From contig CAXXPS010000001.1 of assembly GCA_963669415.2 (NCBI GenBank), positions 992,001 to 1,056,000 of the forward strand: a DNA stretch of 64,000 bases. Direction: 5' to 3'. The translations under genes and the position numbers were made by a program. Positions 27,480 to 36,636 of this stretch are shown here, piece by piece. Below the pieces are notes generated by a model. The model was not told the DNA's origin and did no database searches. It saw only the letters and a program-made list of their open reading frames with translations. Within the stretch, counting starts at the first letter, position 1; each line of letters starts with the position of its first letter. This DNA comes from JAWKWH01 sp963669415 (lineage in GTDB: Bacteria > Pseudomonadota > Alphaproteobacteria > Rhizobiales > Rhizobiaceae).

Positions 27480-29096
27480 TTATGCAGCCTGTTTGATCAT
27501 CTCGGCGCATTTTTCACCAATCATGATGCAAGACGCGTTCGTGTTGCCGCCGATCAGCGTCGGTATGATTGAGGCATCGGCCACACGCAAACCATCAATG
27601 CCTCGGACCCGCAACTGGGGATCGACAACAGCCATCTCGTCAATGCCCATTTTGCAGGTTCCAACTGGGTGGTAGACGGTGTCGGCGCGATTACGGATAT
27701 GCTGCATCAGCTCGGTGTCTGACGTAACTCCTTCTGAATACAGTTCCTTCTTCTTGTATTTTTCCATCGGCGGCGCATCCAGAATGCCGCGCATGATTTT
27801 GGTGCCCTTAAGCAGCAATTCGGCATCGCGTTTGTCCGACAGGAATTGAGGATCAATCTTCGGTGCAGAAGTCGGGTTTGCGTCGCTCAGGCTCACAGTT
27901 CCCCGCGAGTGCGGTCGCAATACACAGACGTGGCAAGAGTAGCCGTAACCGAGGTGGAGCTTTCGGGCATGATCATCAACGATGCCCACAACGAAGTGTA
28001 GCTGAAGATCCGGACGATCCAGAGAAGGATCGGATTTCAAAAACGCGCCGGCTTCCGCAAAGGGTGTGGCGATCAGCCCCGTACCGTGCTTGCGCCATTC
28101 GGCCATCGCCTTGAACAGCTTGACCGTACCAGCCGCGCCGAGACCCACCATGTCGGTATTGGCGGATTTATAAGACTGGATGAAATCGATATGGTCCTGA
28201 AGGTTCTGCCCAACACCTGGCAGTTCGTGACGAACCTCTATTCCGTGGCTGGTAAGGTCGTCTGCCGCGCCAATCCCGGACAGTTGCAGCAACTGGGGTG
28301 AGTTGAACGCGCCACCTGAGAGCACAATCTCGCGTTTGGCAACAACGGTATGTTCCCGGCCCTTTGTGATATATGTGACACCAGTCGCGCGCTTATCTTC
28401 CAGAATAACCCTGGCGGCATGCGCATTGGTGATTACAGTAAGGTTGGGGCGTCCCATTTGGCCATGCAGATACGCAGCCGCGGTTGAACAGCGTTCACCC
28501 TTTCGCGACCCTTTCCAGAATTGCGTTACCTGATAGAGACCGACGCCTTCTTGTTCCTGACCATTGAAATCATCATTGCGTCTGACTTGCATTTGCTCGG
28601 CGGCGTCGATGAAGGCGTTTGCAACCGGGCGCGGGCGTTGCTGGTCGCCGACTTGCAGCGGGCCGTCCGAATTATGCAAATCGTCCGAACCCCGCTGATT
28701 ACCTTCTGCTTTCAGGAAATAAGGCAGCACGTCGTTCCACGACCAGCCATCGCAACCTTGGTTTGCCCAATCGTCGTAGTCGGAGGGATGACCGCGTATA
28801 TAGAGCATGGCATTGATTGCGCTTGAACCGCCAAGCTGTTTTCCGCGAGGCTGATAGCCTTTGCGCCCGTTCAGACCCGGCTGGGGCACCGTTTCGAATG
28901 CCCAGTTTCCGATTTTCGGCCTCCCCGGGAGAACGCCGACAACGGCGAAGGGCGCGCGGACGAGAATATTTGTTCCTTCGCCACCTGCTTCTAGCAGGCA
29001 AACTGAAACAGACGGGTCTTCGCTCAACCGGGAGGCGACCACGCTGCCGGCCGAACCTCCCCCGACGACGATGTAATCAAATTCTGTTCCGGCCAT
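27480..29096 (-). CDS. GMC-family FAD oxidoreductase (choline-dehydrogenase-like)
   Basis: FAD-dependent alcohol oxidase or dehydrogenase of 538 residues. The dinucleotide motif 'DYIVVGGGSAGSVVASRLSE' opens the protein; GMC signature 1 is near 'GKQLGGSSAINAMLYIRG' and signature 2 near 'GGAFNSPQLLQLSGIG'. The C-terminal 'VYHPVGTCKMG' His and 'GGNTNASCIMIGEK' Asn are the catalytic pair of the family. The substrate (choline-like, alkanol or polyethylene-glycol-like) is not determined. It is 30 bases downstream of the racemase-like gene and probably cotranscribed with it. Confidence 0.9.
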   Translation of the reverse strand: MAGTEFDYIVVGGGSAGSVVASRLSEDPSVSVCLLEAGGEGTNILVRAPFAVVGVLPGRPKIGNWAFETVPQPGLNGRKGYQPRGKQLGGSSAINAMLYIRGHPSDYDDWANQGCDGWSWNDVLPYFLKAEGNQRGSDDLHNSDGPLQVGDQQRPRPVANAFIDAAEQMQVRRNDDFNGQEQEGVGLYQVTQFWKGSRKGERCSTAAAYLHGQMGRPNLTVITNAHAARVILEDKRATGVTYITKGREHTVVAKREIVLSGGAFNSPQLLQLSGIGAADDLTSHGIEVRHELPGVGQNLQDHIDFIQSYKSANTDMVGLGAAGTVKLFKAMAEWRKHGTGLIATPFAEAGAFLKSDPSLDRPDLQLHFVVGIVDDHARKLHLGYGYSCHVCVLRPHSRGTVSLSDANPTSAPKIDPQFLSDKRDAELLLKGTKIMRGILDAPPMEKYKKKELYSEGVTSDTELMQHIRNRADTVYHPVGTCKMGIDEMAVVDPQLRVRGIDGLRVADASIIPTLIGGNTNASCIMIGEKCAEMIKQAA

Positions 29097-29126
29097 TGTC
29101 GTCTCCCATTTTCGAGAGAGATTGGC

Positions 29127-29837
29127 TCAATATGGCGGCGGCTGCAATGAGGACTGAAACCAGGTAACGAATGACCCCATCGAGAATACAGGGAGATTTG
29201 TGGCTGCCCGGATGTCAGCGGCATAAGGGGTCATGTTGGTGCATTCGAGCACAATGGCGCCAATTTCGGGATTGTTTGAGACCAGTGAGATCGCTGCCTC
29301 AATATTATCCCTTCGCGCCAGCTCGACATCGAGTTCCAATTCGTTTTCGAGTATGACCCGGGTGAATTCGCGGCCACCTTCAGTGGTCCCTATTGGTGTA
29401 CCGTCAGGGACGTTTGCCGCTTTCAAGTGCTCTGGCGTCAAGGTTGACGCGGAGATGGTGAGAACGCCGGCTTTTTTGCCCGCCGGCAACAGGCGATTGA
29501 CCATTTGCACCTGCATCAATGACGATGCCGCGACCGGAACCTGCACCGCATCGGCTATCTCGTTTTGGAACAGTGACAGAAATCCGCAGTTGGTGGTGAT
29601 TCCGTCAGCTCCGTCTGCGACAAGTTCTCGAGCGGCGGCGATGAAACCGTCCAGCAATCCTTCCGCATTGTTCCGGACGACGCGATCCGGCGAGGCGTTG
29701 CGTACCACTTTATAGAGCACTGGGAATGGCCAACTTGTTGCATTTCCCATGTCGCCCGGAATGCGAGGAAATCTTGCTTCCAGCATGAGGATGCCGATAG
29801 CGGCGCCGTAGACCGATTTTCCGCCTTCAACTTTCAT
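29127..29837 (-). CDS. Aspartate/glutamate racemase-family protein
   Basis: A 236-residue member of the Asp/Glu/hydantoin racemase superfamily. The two catalytic Cys are visible: 'ADGITTNCGFLSLF' and 'GAIVLECTNMTPYA'. The frame extends to 29858, but ATG 29837 ('MKVEGGKSVYG') is preferred because GGAG lies seven bases upstream. Isomerase or decarboxylase chemistry on an amino or carboxylic acid is expected; the partner GMC enzyme and the divergent DadA-like oxidase suggest an amino-acid-related substrate, which is inference. Confidence 0.85.
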   Translation of the reverse strand: MKVEGGKSVYGAAIGILMLEARFPRIPGDMGNATSWPFPVLYKVVRNASPDRVVRNNAEGLLDGFIAAARELVADGADGITTNCGFLSLFQNEIADAVQVPVAASSLMQVQMVNRLLPAGKKAGVLTISASTLTPEHLKAANVPDGTPIGTTEGGREFTRVILENELELDVELARRDNIEAAISLVSNNPEIGAIVLECTNMTPYAADIRAATNLPVFSMGSFVTWFQSSLQPPPY

Positions 29838-29927
29838 TCGGTTTCTCCAATGCGACAAAGCCGATACAGGTCGCCCGAGTCAAACTCAATAGTTGACATG
29901 ACAGGTTCATAGCTACAAAATACAAAA

Positions 29928-29937
29928 CTGTATACAG
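29928..29937. promoter_or_regulatory. Palindrome in the racemase/dadA-like divergent region
   Basis: CTGTATACAG is a perfect ten-base palindrome, with a second partial half (ACTGTAC) nine bases downstream. It sits in the AT-rich 313-base gap between the two divergent units (29838-30150). GntR-type regulators often use such TGTATACA sites, but no regulator gene is adjacent, so function is uncertain. Confidence 0.35.
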
Positions 29938-30088
29938 AACTGTACGCGATTTTTGTAAGCGCGGGTGACGAATAGTTGGACGAACGTGATCGAGCGGGAT
30001 AGCGTTATGACAAATTGGAGATCACCTTACGCTCAAGCGTTTTTTCCGGCCGACAAAATTTATTTAATGAAAAATTATCGATAAAATG

Positions 30089-30117
30089 TTGACAAATTGT
30101 GATCGAATTGCTGTTAT
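30089..30117 (+). promoter_or_regulatory. Probable housekeeping promoter for the DadA-like/TRAP operon
   Basis: A perfect -35 hexamer TTGACA (30089-30094), a 17-base spacer and a -10-like TGTTAT (30112-30117) lie 34 bases before the start codon at 30151. An overlapping TATGAT (30115-30120) is an alternative -10 with too long a spacer. Confidence 0.5.
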
Positions 30118-30150
30118 GATTTTGCTGAATTCATTCAGGCAGGATGGGTA

Positions 30151-31425
30151 ATGGCTAAAGCCAAACCGCGTTCGGAAGGTAAAGCGGCCAAAACGGTCGC
30201 TATCATCGGTGCGGGAATCGTTGGCGTTTCGACCGCGCTGTGGCTACAGCGGGATGGGCACCAGGTCATATTGATAGACAAGGCGGGGCCTGCCGAAGGC
30301 ACAAGTTTCGGCAACGGTGGTGTGCTTGCCTCGTGCTCTATCGTTCCGGTGACCGTGCCGGGGCTGATCTGGAAGGCGCCTCGCATGCTCTTTGATCGCT
30401 CGCAGCCTCTGTTTTTGAAGTGGACCTACATGCCGAAACTGGTTCCATGGCTCCTCAGTTACCTGTCATACGGCAGAGAAGAAAAAGTCAAACAACGCGC
30501 TGCAGCATTAACACCCATCATCGGCGACAGCTTGGCGGATCATCAAGCCCTGGCATCAGGTACGCCGGCGGAAAAATGGGTTATTCCGGCCGACTATTTG
30601 TTTTTATACAAAGACCGGGCGGCGTACGAAGCCGACGCCTTTGGTTGGTCAATTCGCAAGGATAACGGGTTTGAGTGGGACACCATGGAGGCTGGGGATT
30701 TTAGTGCCTACGATCCGGCGTTTGGTCCGGAAATTGGTTTCGCCGCCAGAATGCCGGACCACGGCCGCATCAGTGATCCGGGACAATATGTAAAAGACCT
30801 GGCCGCTCATGTCGTTGCCAATGGCGGTAAGCTGATCAAAGCGGAAGTCACGGATATTGTTCGCGAAGCAGGAGAAGCGACTGGCGTGAGAGCCGGCAAT
30901 GAGACGATCGAATGCGACGCAATTGTGTTGAGCGCCGGAGTGTGGTCCGGACCGCTTGCAACAAAACTTGGGCTCAAAGTACCGCTCGAAAGCGAGCGCG
31001 GTTATCACGTTGAATTGTGGGAACCTAATATTATGCCGAAGTCCCCGGTCATGGTTGCATCGGGGAAATATGTCGCGACACCGATGGAAGGCCGGCTGCG
31101 CCTTGCCGGCATTGTTGAATATGGGGGACTTGATGCGGCTCCCTCACAGGCGCCCTTTGAATTGCTTTACAACAATATCAAGCGGGCAATTCCGGGCATC
31201 AGCTGGAAAGAAACGAGTGAATGGATGGGCCATCGGCCGGCAATTACCGACTCCATTCCACTGATCGGCGAGGTTCCCGGAGTTAAAAATGCCTATTGCG
31301 GTTTTGGCCATGACCACGTCGGTCTGACCGGCGGTCCGAAAACCGGCCGGATACTTGCTCAACTTATTTCGGGACGCACCCCGAATATTGACCTTGCACC
31401 TTATGCGCCTTCGCGGTTTCATTAG
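30151..31425 (+). CDS. DadA-like FAD-dependent D-amino acid dehydrogenase
   Basis: Predicted flavoprotein that deaminates a D-amino acid or N-substituted amino acid to a keto acid. After a basic, probably cytoplasmic leader the FAD motif 'VAIIGAGIVGVSTALWLQ' appears, followed by the DAO-family 'GTSFGNGGVLASCSIVPV' segment and the C-terminal 'MGHRPAITDSIPLIGEVPG' and 'GFGHDHVGLTGGPKTG' segments typical of DadA-like oxidases. Length 424. It is the first gene of a six-gene run with a TRAP transporter (61-base gap), which probably imports its substrate. Precise substrate unknown. Confidence 0.88.
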   Translation: MAKAKPRSEGKAAKTVAIIGAGIVGVSTALWLQRDGHQVILIDKAGPAEGTSFGNGGVLASCSIVPVTVPGLIWKAPRMLFDRSQPLFLKWTYMPKLVPWLLSYLSYGREEKVKQRAAALTPIIGDSLADHQALASGTPAEKWVIPADYLFLYKDRAAYEADAFGWSIRKDNGFEWDTMEAGDFSAYDPAFGPEIGFAARMPDHGRISDPGQYVKDLAAHVVANGGKLIKAEVTDIVREAGEATGVRAGNETIECDAIVLSAGVWSGPLATKLGLKVPLESERGYHVELWEPNIMPKSPVMVASGKYVATPMEGRLRLAGIVEYGGLDAAPSQAPFELLYNNIKRAIPGISWKETSEWMGHRPAITDSIPLIGEVPGVKNAYCGFGHDHVGLTGGPKTGRILAQLISGRTPNIDLAPYAPSRFH

Positions 31426-31485
31426 GCAAGGCAATCAGGAAATGGGGACGTAGATGATTACTGGTTTCAAAACGGGAGGATCCAA

Positions 31486-32463
31486 ATGAAACGACTGACA
31501 CATTTACTAGCAGCAACCGCCCTGGTTACCGCCAGCACAGGCGCCACTTTTGCGGAAAAGTGGGATATGCCGATGGCCTACTCCGCAACGAACTTCCACT
31601 CAGCAACGGGTGCCGAGTTTGCCAAATGCATAACCACCGGAACCGGCGGTGAGATCGAAGTTGTAACCCATCCTTCCGGCGCATTGTTTAAAGGTGCTGA
31701 CATCAAGCGTGCCATCCAAACGGGTCAGGCGCCAATTGGTGAGCGGCTTCTGTCGGGTCACCAAAACGAAAACGCGGTGTTCGGCGTAGACTCAATTCCG
31801 TTTTTGGCAACATCGTTTGACGATGCAGCAAAACTCTGGAAAGCGGCCAAGCCAACCTTGGAGAAAGTGCTGGCTGAACAGAACCTGACGCTTCTTTATT
31901 CTGTGCCCTGGCCGCCTCAGGGTCTGTATTTCAAGAAGGAAGTTAATTCTGTCGCCGACATGAAAGGCATCAAATTCCGGTCTTATAACAACGCGACTGC
32001 CCGGCTTGCCGAATTGACCGGCATGCTGCCTGTCACAATCGAAGCGGCCGAAATCAGCCAGGCGTTTGCTACAGGTGTGGCCGAATCCATGGTTTCGTCC
32101 GGATCGACTGGTTATGACCGGAAAGTCTGGGAAAGCCTGACACACTTCTATGAGGTCGATGCGTGGCTGCCACGAAACTACATCATGATCAATTCCGATG
32201 TGTGGGGTGGTGTTAGCGACGCTAACAAAAACATCATCAAGGGTTGCGCGGAATTGGCCGAGTATGCGGGCACATGGCGGTCCAAGGAATATACCGGCTT
32301 TACGCTTCAGGGTCTGCGCGACGGTGGAATGACCGTTGGTCCGGCCAATGATGCCCTGGTCGGTGAATTGAAGGAAATCGGAGCCACCATGACTGCCGAG
32401 TGGCTGGAAGCTGCCGGTGAAGAAGGCAAGGCAATCGTCGATGCCTTCAAAGGCATGCAGTAA
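31486..32463 (+). CDS. TRAP transporter periplasmic binding protein (DctP family)
   Basis: High-affinity periplasmic receptor of 325 residues. Signal peptide 'LTHLLAATALVTASTGATFA' is cleaved before EKWDMP. The conserved DctP segments are 'GVDSIPFLATSFDDAAKLW', 'PPQGLYFKKEVNSVADMKG' and 'KFRSYNNATARLAELTG', the last holding the Arg (in 'IKFRSYN') that normally salt-bridges the substrate carboxylate. GGGAGG precedes ATG 31486. A strong hairpin follows the gene. Confidence 0.92.
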   Translation: MKRLTHLLAATALVTASTGATFAEKWDMPMAYSATNFHSATGAEFAKCITTGTGGEIEVVTHPSGALFKGADIKRAIQTGQAPIGERLLSGHQNENAVFGVDSIPFLATSFDDAAKLWKAAKPTLEKVLAEQNLTLLYSVPWPPQGLYFKKEVNSVADMKGIKFRSYNNATARLAELTGMLPVTIEAAEISQAFATGVAESMVSSGSTGYDRKVWESLTHFYEVDAWLPRNYIMINSDVWGGVSDANKNIIKGCAELAEYAGTWRSKEYTGFTLQGLRDGGMTVGPANDALVGELKEIGATMTAEWLEAAGEEGKAIVDAFKGMQ

Positions 32464-32472
32464 TCGCTTCGA

Positions 32473-32497
32473 GCGGGAGGCGAAATTCGCCTCCCGC
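32473..32497 (+). terminator. Hairpin between dctP and dctQ
   Basis: GCGGGAGGCG (32473-32482) and CGCCTCCCGC (32488-32497) form a perfect ten-base stem around AAATT, which can itself extend the pairing. Only a weak T-rich stretch follows (ATTATTTGG), so partial termination or 3'-end stabilisation of the dctP message is likelier than complete termination. Confidence 0.65.
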
Positions 32498-32575
32498 ATT
32501 ATTTGGACCTTTTCGCTGGCGGAGAGTTTCACCAGGTTTTCCTGAGGTCCAGGTCAAGATGCCGGGGAGGGGAAG

Positions 32576-33109
32576 ATGCAGGGAATTCACGCGCTGCGGC
32601 GTGCATTGGATAGGCTTTATCTGGCCAGCGGGGTACTGGCTGCGCTGTTTCTGATTGCTATTTTGATATTGATCGTCGTGCAGATGTTGGCGCGCTGGAC
32701 CGGGGAGGTTTTTCCTGGTGCTCCAGACTATGCGGGATACTGTATGGCAGCGGCATCATTCTTCGCCTTTGCCCATGCGCTTAATCGCGGTTCGCACATC
32801 AGGGTTTCGATCCTGCTGAATGCAGTTTCAGAGAGGGTAAGGCGGTTTATCGAGACCTGGTGCTTTGCCATCGGTACCGCATTGGCTTGGTACTTCGTCT
32901 ATTACGCTTATCGTTTTGTCTACTTCTCCTGGAAATTCGGGGACATCAGTCAAGGACAAGATGCAACGCCGATCTGGATTCCCCAGACGGCCATGCTGAT
33001 CGGCTCGATCGTGTTTGCGATCGCGCTGACGGATCACCTGATCCACGTTCTGTTTTCCGGCGATCACCGCATTGAAAGCGACGTGGTCGAACAGAGCCAC
33101 GGGGAGTAG
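32576..33109 (+). CDS. TRAP transporter small permease (DctQ family)
   Basis: A 177-residue protein with four predicted transmembrane helices: 'LAALFLIAILILIVVQML', 'AGYCMAAASFFAFAHALN', 'CFAIGTALAWYFVYYAYRF' and 'PQTAMLIGSIVFAIALTDHL'. The 'RGSHIRVSIL' segment between helices 2 and 3 is the DctQ hallmark. It is 112 bases after dctP and six bases before dctM. Confidence 0.9.
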   Translation: MQGIHALRRALDRLYLASGVLAALFLIAILILIVVQMLARWTGEVFPGAPDYAGYCMAAASFFAFAHALNRGSHIRVSILLNAVSERVRRFIETWCFAIGTALAWYFVYYAYRFVYFSWKFGDISQGQDATPIWIPQTAMLIGSIVFAIALTDHLIHVLFSGDHRIESDVVEQSHGE

Positions 33110-33114
33110 GTATC

Positions 33115-34428
33115 ATGGAAGAACTCTATCTGATCATCCTGTTCCTATTTGTTCTGTTCCTGCTGCTCGGCACCGGCGTTTGGGTTGGCCTGGCGCTTAT
33201 GGGTGTTGCATTCGTCGGCATGGAACTCTTTACGTCTAGGCCTACCGGCGACACGATGATTACGACGATATGGTCTGCCTCGTCATCGTGGACGCTAACA
33301 GCGCTGCCACTATTCATCTGGATGGGTGAAATTCTGTTTCGAACGCGCCTGTCGGAAGACATGTTCCGCGGCCTGTCTCCATGGATGGCACGCCTTCCCG
33401 GCGGGTTGGTCCACACAAATATCGTCGGGTGTACCGTATTTGCAGCTGTCTCGGGCTCATCGGCGGCGACGCTTACAACGGTAGGCAAAATGTCGATCCC
33501 TGAACTTCGAAGGCGCGACTATCCCGAAAACATGATCATCGGCACGCTTACCGGTGCTGCGACCCTTGGTCTGATGATCCCGCCGTCGCTTACGCTGATT
33601 GTCTATGGCGTCACGATAAATGAGTCGATTTCAAAGCTGTTCATTGCTGGAATTCTTCCGGGCCTCGTGCTGGCCGGGATGTTCATGGGTTATGTGGCGA
33701 TCTATTCGCAGATATCGAACAATTGGAATCCGACGCCTGAACCGAAAATGAGTTTTGCAGAGAAAGTGAAAAATTCGCGCTTTCTCATTCCGGTCATCCT
33801 GCTGATTTTGATTGTTATCGGGTCGATGTATCTGGGTTATGCGACAGCGACCGAAGCAGCCGCTTTTGGTGTCCTGGGTTCGCTGACGCTGGCGTTTTCG
33901 CAAGGGTCACTAAACTGGAAGACATTCACCGAAAGCCTGATGGGAGCAACCCGAACGTCGGCGATGATCGCCCTCATACTGGCAGGGGCGGCATTTTTAT
34001 CATTGGCAATGGGCTTTACCGGCCTGCCGCGTTCGCTGGCAGAACTGATTGCGGCGTGGGAATTGTCCCGTTTTGAACTGCTGATGGTGCTGCTCGTGTT
34101 CTACATCATCATTGGCTGTTTCCTGGATGGAATTTCCTCTGTTGTGCTGACCATGGCGGTCGTCGAACCGATGATCCGGCAAGCCGGTATTGATGTCATC
34201 TGGTTTGGTATCTTCATTGTTGTGGTAGTCGAGATGGCGCAGATTACACCGCCGATCGGATTTAATCTGTTCGTCATGCAGGGCATGACCAGCCATGAGA
34301 TGAACTATATCGCCAAGGCTGCGATTCCGATGTTCCTGATCATGGTGTTGATGGTGTTTGTGCTGATCTTCTTCCCCGAACTTGCGACCTGGCTTCCAGA
34401 AAACATGCGCCAGACGCCAGGTGGGTAG
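33115..34428 (+). CDS. TRAP transporter large permease (DctM family)
   Basis: Sodium-coupled permease of 437 residues with about 12 membrane segments. Typical DctM segments include 'FAAVSGSSAATLTTVGKMSI', 'GTLTGAATLGLMIPPSLTLI', 'LGYATATEAAAFGVLGSL' and 'EMAQITPPIGFNLFVMQGM'. The order dctP-dctQ-dctM is standard. It ends 12 bases before a TauE/SafE gene, which continues the operon. Confidence 0.93.
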   Translation: MEELYLIILFLFVLFLLLGTGVWVGLALMGVAFVGMELFTSRPTGDTMITTIWSASSSWTLTALPLFIWMGEILFRTRLSEDMFRGLSPWMARLPGGLVHTNIVGCTVFAAVSGSSAATLTTVGKMSIPELRRRDYPENMIIGTLTGAATLGLMIPPSLTLIVYGVTINESISKLFIAGILPGLVLAGMFMGYVAIYSQISNNWNPTPEPKMSFAEKVKNSRFLIPVILLILIVIGSMYLGYATATEAAAFGVLGSLTLAFSQGSLNWKTFTESLMGATRTSAMIALILAGAAFLSLAMGFTGLPRSLAELIAAWELSRFELLMVLLVFYIIIGCFLDGISSVVLTMAVVEPMIRQAGIDVIWFGIFIVVVVEMAQITPPIGFNLFVMQGMTSHEMNYIAKAAIPMFLIMVLMVFVLIFFPELATWLPENMRQTPGG

Positions 34429-34440
34429 GCCGAAAGGGGA

Positions 34441-35184
34441 GTGCCGGAAACCGCGTATCAAATTCTAGGCTCGCCCACACTGGTCGCCTTGGTCGTTGTC
34501 GTTGTGATGTTCGGCGCTTTCGTTCAGGCAGGTTTGGGTATGGGATTTGGCCAGGCGGCCGCTCCGTTGCTGGCACTGATTGATCCACAGCTCGTTCCCG
34601 GCCCGGTGTTGATGATCGGGTTTGCAACAGCCTGTTGGGGCGCGTGGCGCGAGCGGGGGCAGATCGTGTGGAGTGAGGTCTGGACTGGTTGCGGCGGCAG
34701 GCTCTTTGGCGCAATCGCCGCCACCGCCGTACTCGCCTATTTGACGGATCGCAACATGTTCATGCTGGTTTTTGGTCTGATGATCGGTGCTTCGGTAATC
34801 ATATCAGCTGCGGGATGGCGGCTTCATTTTAACAGGACGAACCTGTTTGCGATGGCGAGCGTTTCCGGGTTGACCGGAACGATTACATCGATCGGAGCAC
34901 CGCCTCTTGCAATTGTTTATGCAGACCGCGAACCGAAATCAGCCCGGCCTACTCTGAGCGCCTTTTTTGCTATCGGGTGTGCAATTTCGTTGGCAGGGCT
35001 GTTTGTTACCGGCTGGTCAAAGCCCAGCGATCTGTCTCTTGCTCTGCTCATGGTGCCGGCAATGATCGCGGGGACGATGGTTGCCAGGTTGGCCAGGGAA
35101 CGGTTTGACAAGCGGTATCGCGGGCTGCTGCTGTTGCTGGCCGGTTCTGCGGCAATCATTCTCGTTGCGCGAGGATTGCTTTGA
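34441..35184 (+). CDS. TauE/SafE family membrane protein
   Basis: A 247-residue protein with about seven or eight transmembrane segments. 'FVQAGLGMGFGQAAAPLLALI' and 'GTITSIGAPPLAIVYADREP' are the two repeated TauE/SafE signatures (formerly DUF81). Family members export sulfite, sulfoacetate or other anions. The start is GTG at 34441, 12 bases after dctM. Its stop overlaps the next gene's TTG start. In a TRAP operon it may export an anionic breakdown product; that is inference. Confidence 0.85.
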   Translation: MPETAYQILGSPTLVALVVVVVMFGAFVQAGLGMGFGQAAAPLLALIDPQLVPGPVLMIGFATACWGAWRERGQIVWSEVWTGCGGRLFGAIAATAVLAYLTDRNMFMLVFGLMIGASVIISAAGWRLHFNRTNLFAMASVSGLTGTITSIGAPPLAIVYADREPKSARPTLSAFFAIGCAISLAGLFVTGWSKPSDLSLALLMVPAMIAGTMVARLARERFDKRYRGLLLLLAGSAAIILVARGLL

Positions 35185-36113
35185 ACCGTTTTCTTTCGCC
35201 CCTTGTGCTTGCCGCAGAGTATGGCCGGCCCATTCTCGTTATCGGGCTTGTTGCAGCAATTGTATTTCCAGGTGTTGCCGCCACCATCAAGCCGCTGCTT
35301 CCTTACTTTGTTACCGCGTTGCTCTTTGTTGCCGCTTTGCGCATCGGTCCACGACAGGCGCTGGGTGCCGCGCGTGAAATCAAGGCTTCAGCATTATATG
35401 TGGTCATTTTGCAGATCGTGCTGCCGATCTCGGTCACATTGCTGTTTTTTGCTTTCGGCTTGGCTGGTCCGCTGGCATCGGTCATCATTTTGATGCTGGC
35501 TGCCTCTCCGATTTCCGGAACGCCAAACCTGTCGATCATGTGCGGAACCGATCCCGCACCGGCGCTTCGTCAACTGGTAGCAGGCACGGCGTTGCTTCCG
35601 TTGACGGTGATTCCGGTTTTCTGGCTGGCTCCGGCCTTTGGCAGCGGTGCACAGGTACTGGCGGCGGCCGGTAATCTCCTGCTGTTGATCGGCGCGGCCG
35701 CAACGGTCGCCTTCTTCATCCGCGGCTATTGGCTAAAGGAGCCCGATCTGCGGGTGCTGAGAGCCATAGACGGTACATCGGCAATCCTGATGGCGGTGAT
35801 GGTACTTGGCCTGATGTCTGCAGTCGGGCCTGCACTGCGGGAAGCACCCGGTGATCTGGCAATCAACCTTGTTGCTGCCTTCGTCGCCAATATCGGCATG
35901 CAGGTTGTGTCTGCCTGGATGTTATGGAGATCACCCTGGCGCGACATGGCGGTCGCTTTCGCCATCTCGTCAGGCAATCGAAATATCGCGTTGTTCCTCG
36001 CGTCATTGCCATTGTCGATGACCGACCCGTTATTGTTGTTTATCGGTTGCTACCAGATACCGATGTATCTGACCCCTTTGTTGCTTGGTCGGTTTTATCG
36101 CCGCGGCGGTTGA
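35181..36113 (+). CDS. BASS-like (bile acid:sodium symporter-type) membrane protein
   Basis: A 310-residue protein with nine or ten predicted membrane helices. The segments 'LMLAASPISGTPNLSIMCG' and 'AISSGNRNIALFLASLPLS' followed by 'IGCYQIPMYLTPLLLG' resemble the two crossing-helix motifs of the BASS/ArsB-Acr3-like fold, but similarity to characterised bile-acid symporters is weak. It starts with a TTGA overlap with the TauE gene, so it belongs to the same operon. Its last 19 bases overlap the convergent marR gene. Transport direction and substrate unknown. Confidence 0.65.
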   Translation: MNRFLSPLVLAAEYGRPILVIGLVAAIVFPGVAATIKPLLPYFVTALLFVAALRIGPRQALGAAREIKASALYVVILQIVLPISVTLLFFAFGLAGPLASVIILMLAASPISGTPNLSIMCGTDPAPALRQLVAGTALLPLTVIPVFWLAPAFGSGAQVLAAAGNLLLLIGAAATVAFFIRGYWLKEPDLRVLRAIDGTSAILMAVMVLGLMSAVGPALREAPGDLAINLVAAFVANIGMQVVSAWMLWRSPWRDMAVAFAISSGNRNIALFLASLPLSMTDPLLLFIGCYQIPMYLTPLLLGRFYRRGG

Positions 36114-36571
36114 ATGATTTTCTCAATTGCGCCCAATCCGAGATCCAGCGCACGCCATGCATCACCACCCAGCCTGGACTTCATATCGCGCTCGAAAAGC
36201 TCGGCAATCGAAACCAGTTCGACATAGGCTCTCCTGCCGGGCGTTGTCAGTTCCAGATGCTCGATACGCCGGTCGGCCTCGTCTGTTTCCCGTTTCAGCC
36301 AACGGCGCTTTTCCAGTGCGCGGACGGCGCGGCTGACTTTGGTTTTGTGCATGGATGAGTGCTGCCCAACCTCTTTGGCGGTTATCCGCTCAAACTGGCC
36401 GATAGTTGCCAGCGTACGCCATTCCGGGCGAGTCATTCCATGTCTGTCCTTGTAGTGACGGGCAAAGCGCCGGCTTACCTCCTCAGCTGCACGCAGAAGA
36501 CGGTAGGGAAGGAAATCTTCCAGGAGAAGAATCGAACCGGCTTTTGGATCTGGGGTCATCGCTTTGCTCAT
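36095..36571 (-). CDS. MarR family regulator of the homogentisate cluster (HmgR-like)
   Basis: A 158-residue winged-helix repressor candidate. The MarR core is at 'MTRPEWRTLATIGQFERITA', recognition helix near 'MHKTKVSRAVRALEKRRWLK', wing at 'EADRRIEHLELTTPG'. It is divergent from hmgA, with operator-like sequence starting directly at its own start codon, so it is probably autoregulated and responds to an aromatic acid. The same operator occurs twice more upstream of neighbouring catabolic genes. No clear ribosome-binding site precedes ATG 36571, so weak translation or a leaderless message is possible. Confidence 0.85.
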   Translation of the reverse strand: MSKAMTPDPKAGSILLLEDFLPYRLLRAAEEVSRRFARHYKDRHGMTRPEWRTLATIGQFERITAKEVGQHSSMHKTKVSRAVRALEKRRWLKRETDEADRRIEHLELTTPGRRAYVELVSIAELFERDMKSRLGGDAWRALDLGLGAIEKIIQPPRR

Positions 36572-36605
36572 TGATAGTTACAAACAGGATGGTTACGAAT
36601 GAAAC
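36572..36605. promoter_or_regulatory. Double MarR-type operator between marR and hmgA
   Basis: Two units: TGATAGTTACAAAC (36572-36585), a half-site with a degenerate right arm, and GTTAC-GAAT-GAAAC (36592-36605), an almost perfect inverted repeat. The same GTTAC-N4-GwAAC core, followed by an AATA stretch, recurs at 39307-39320 and 42184-42197, in each case upstream of a gene of this cluster. Two units here would allow separate control of the two divergent genes. Confidence 0.7.
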
Positions 36606-36636
36606 CAATAAACAATAATTTGAGGGAAATGAAGCT

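Noticed and set aside
31792..32532. 246-residue minus-strand frame opposite dctP
   Set aside because: Covers the binding-protein gene and its hairpin; pure shadow.
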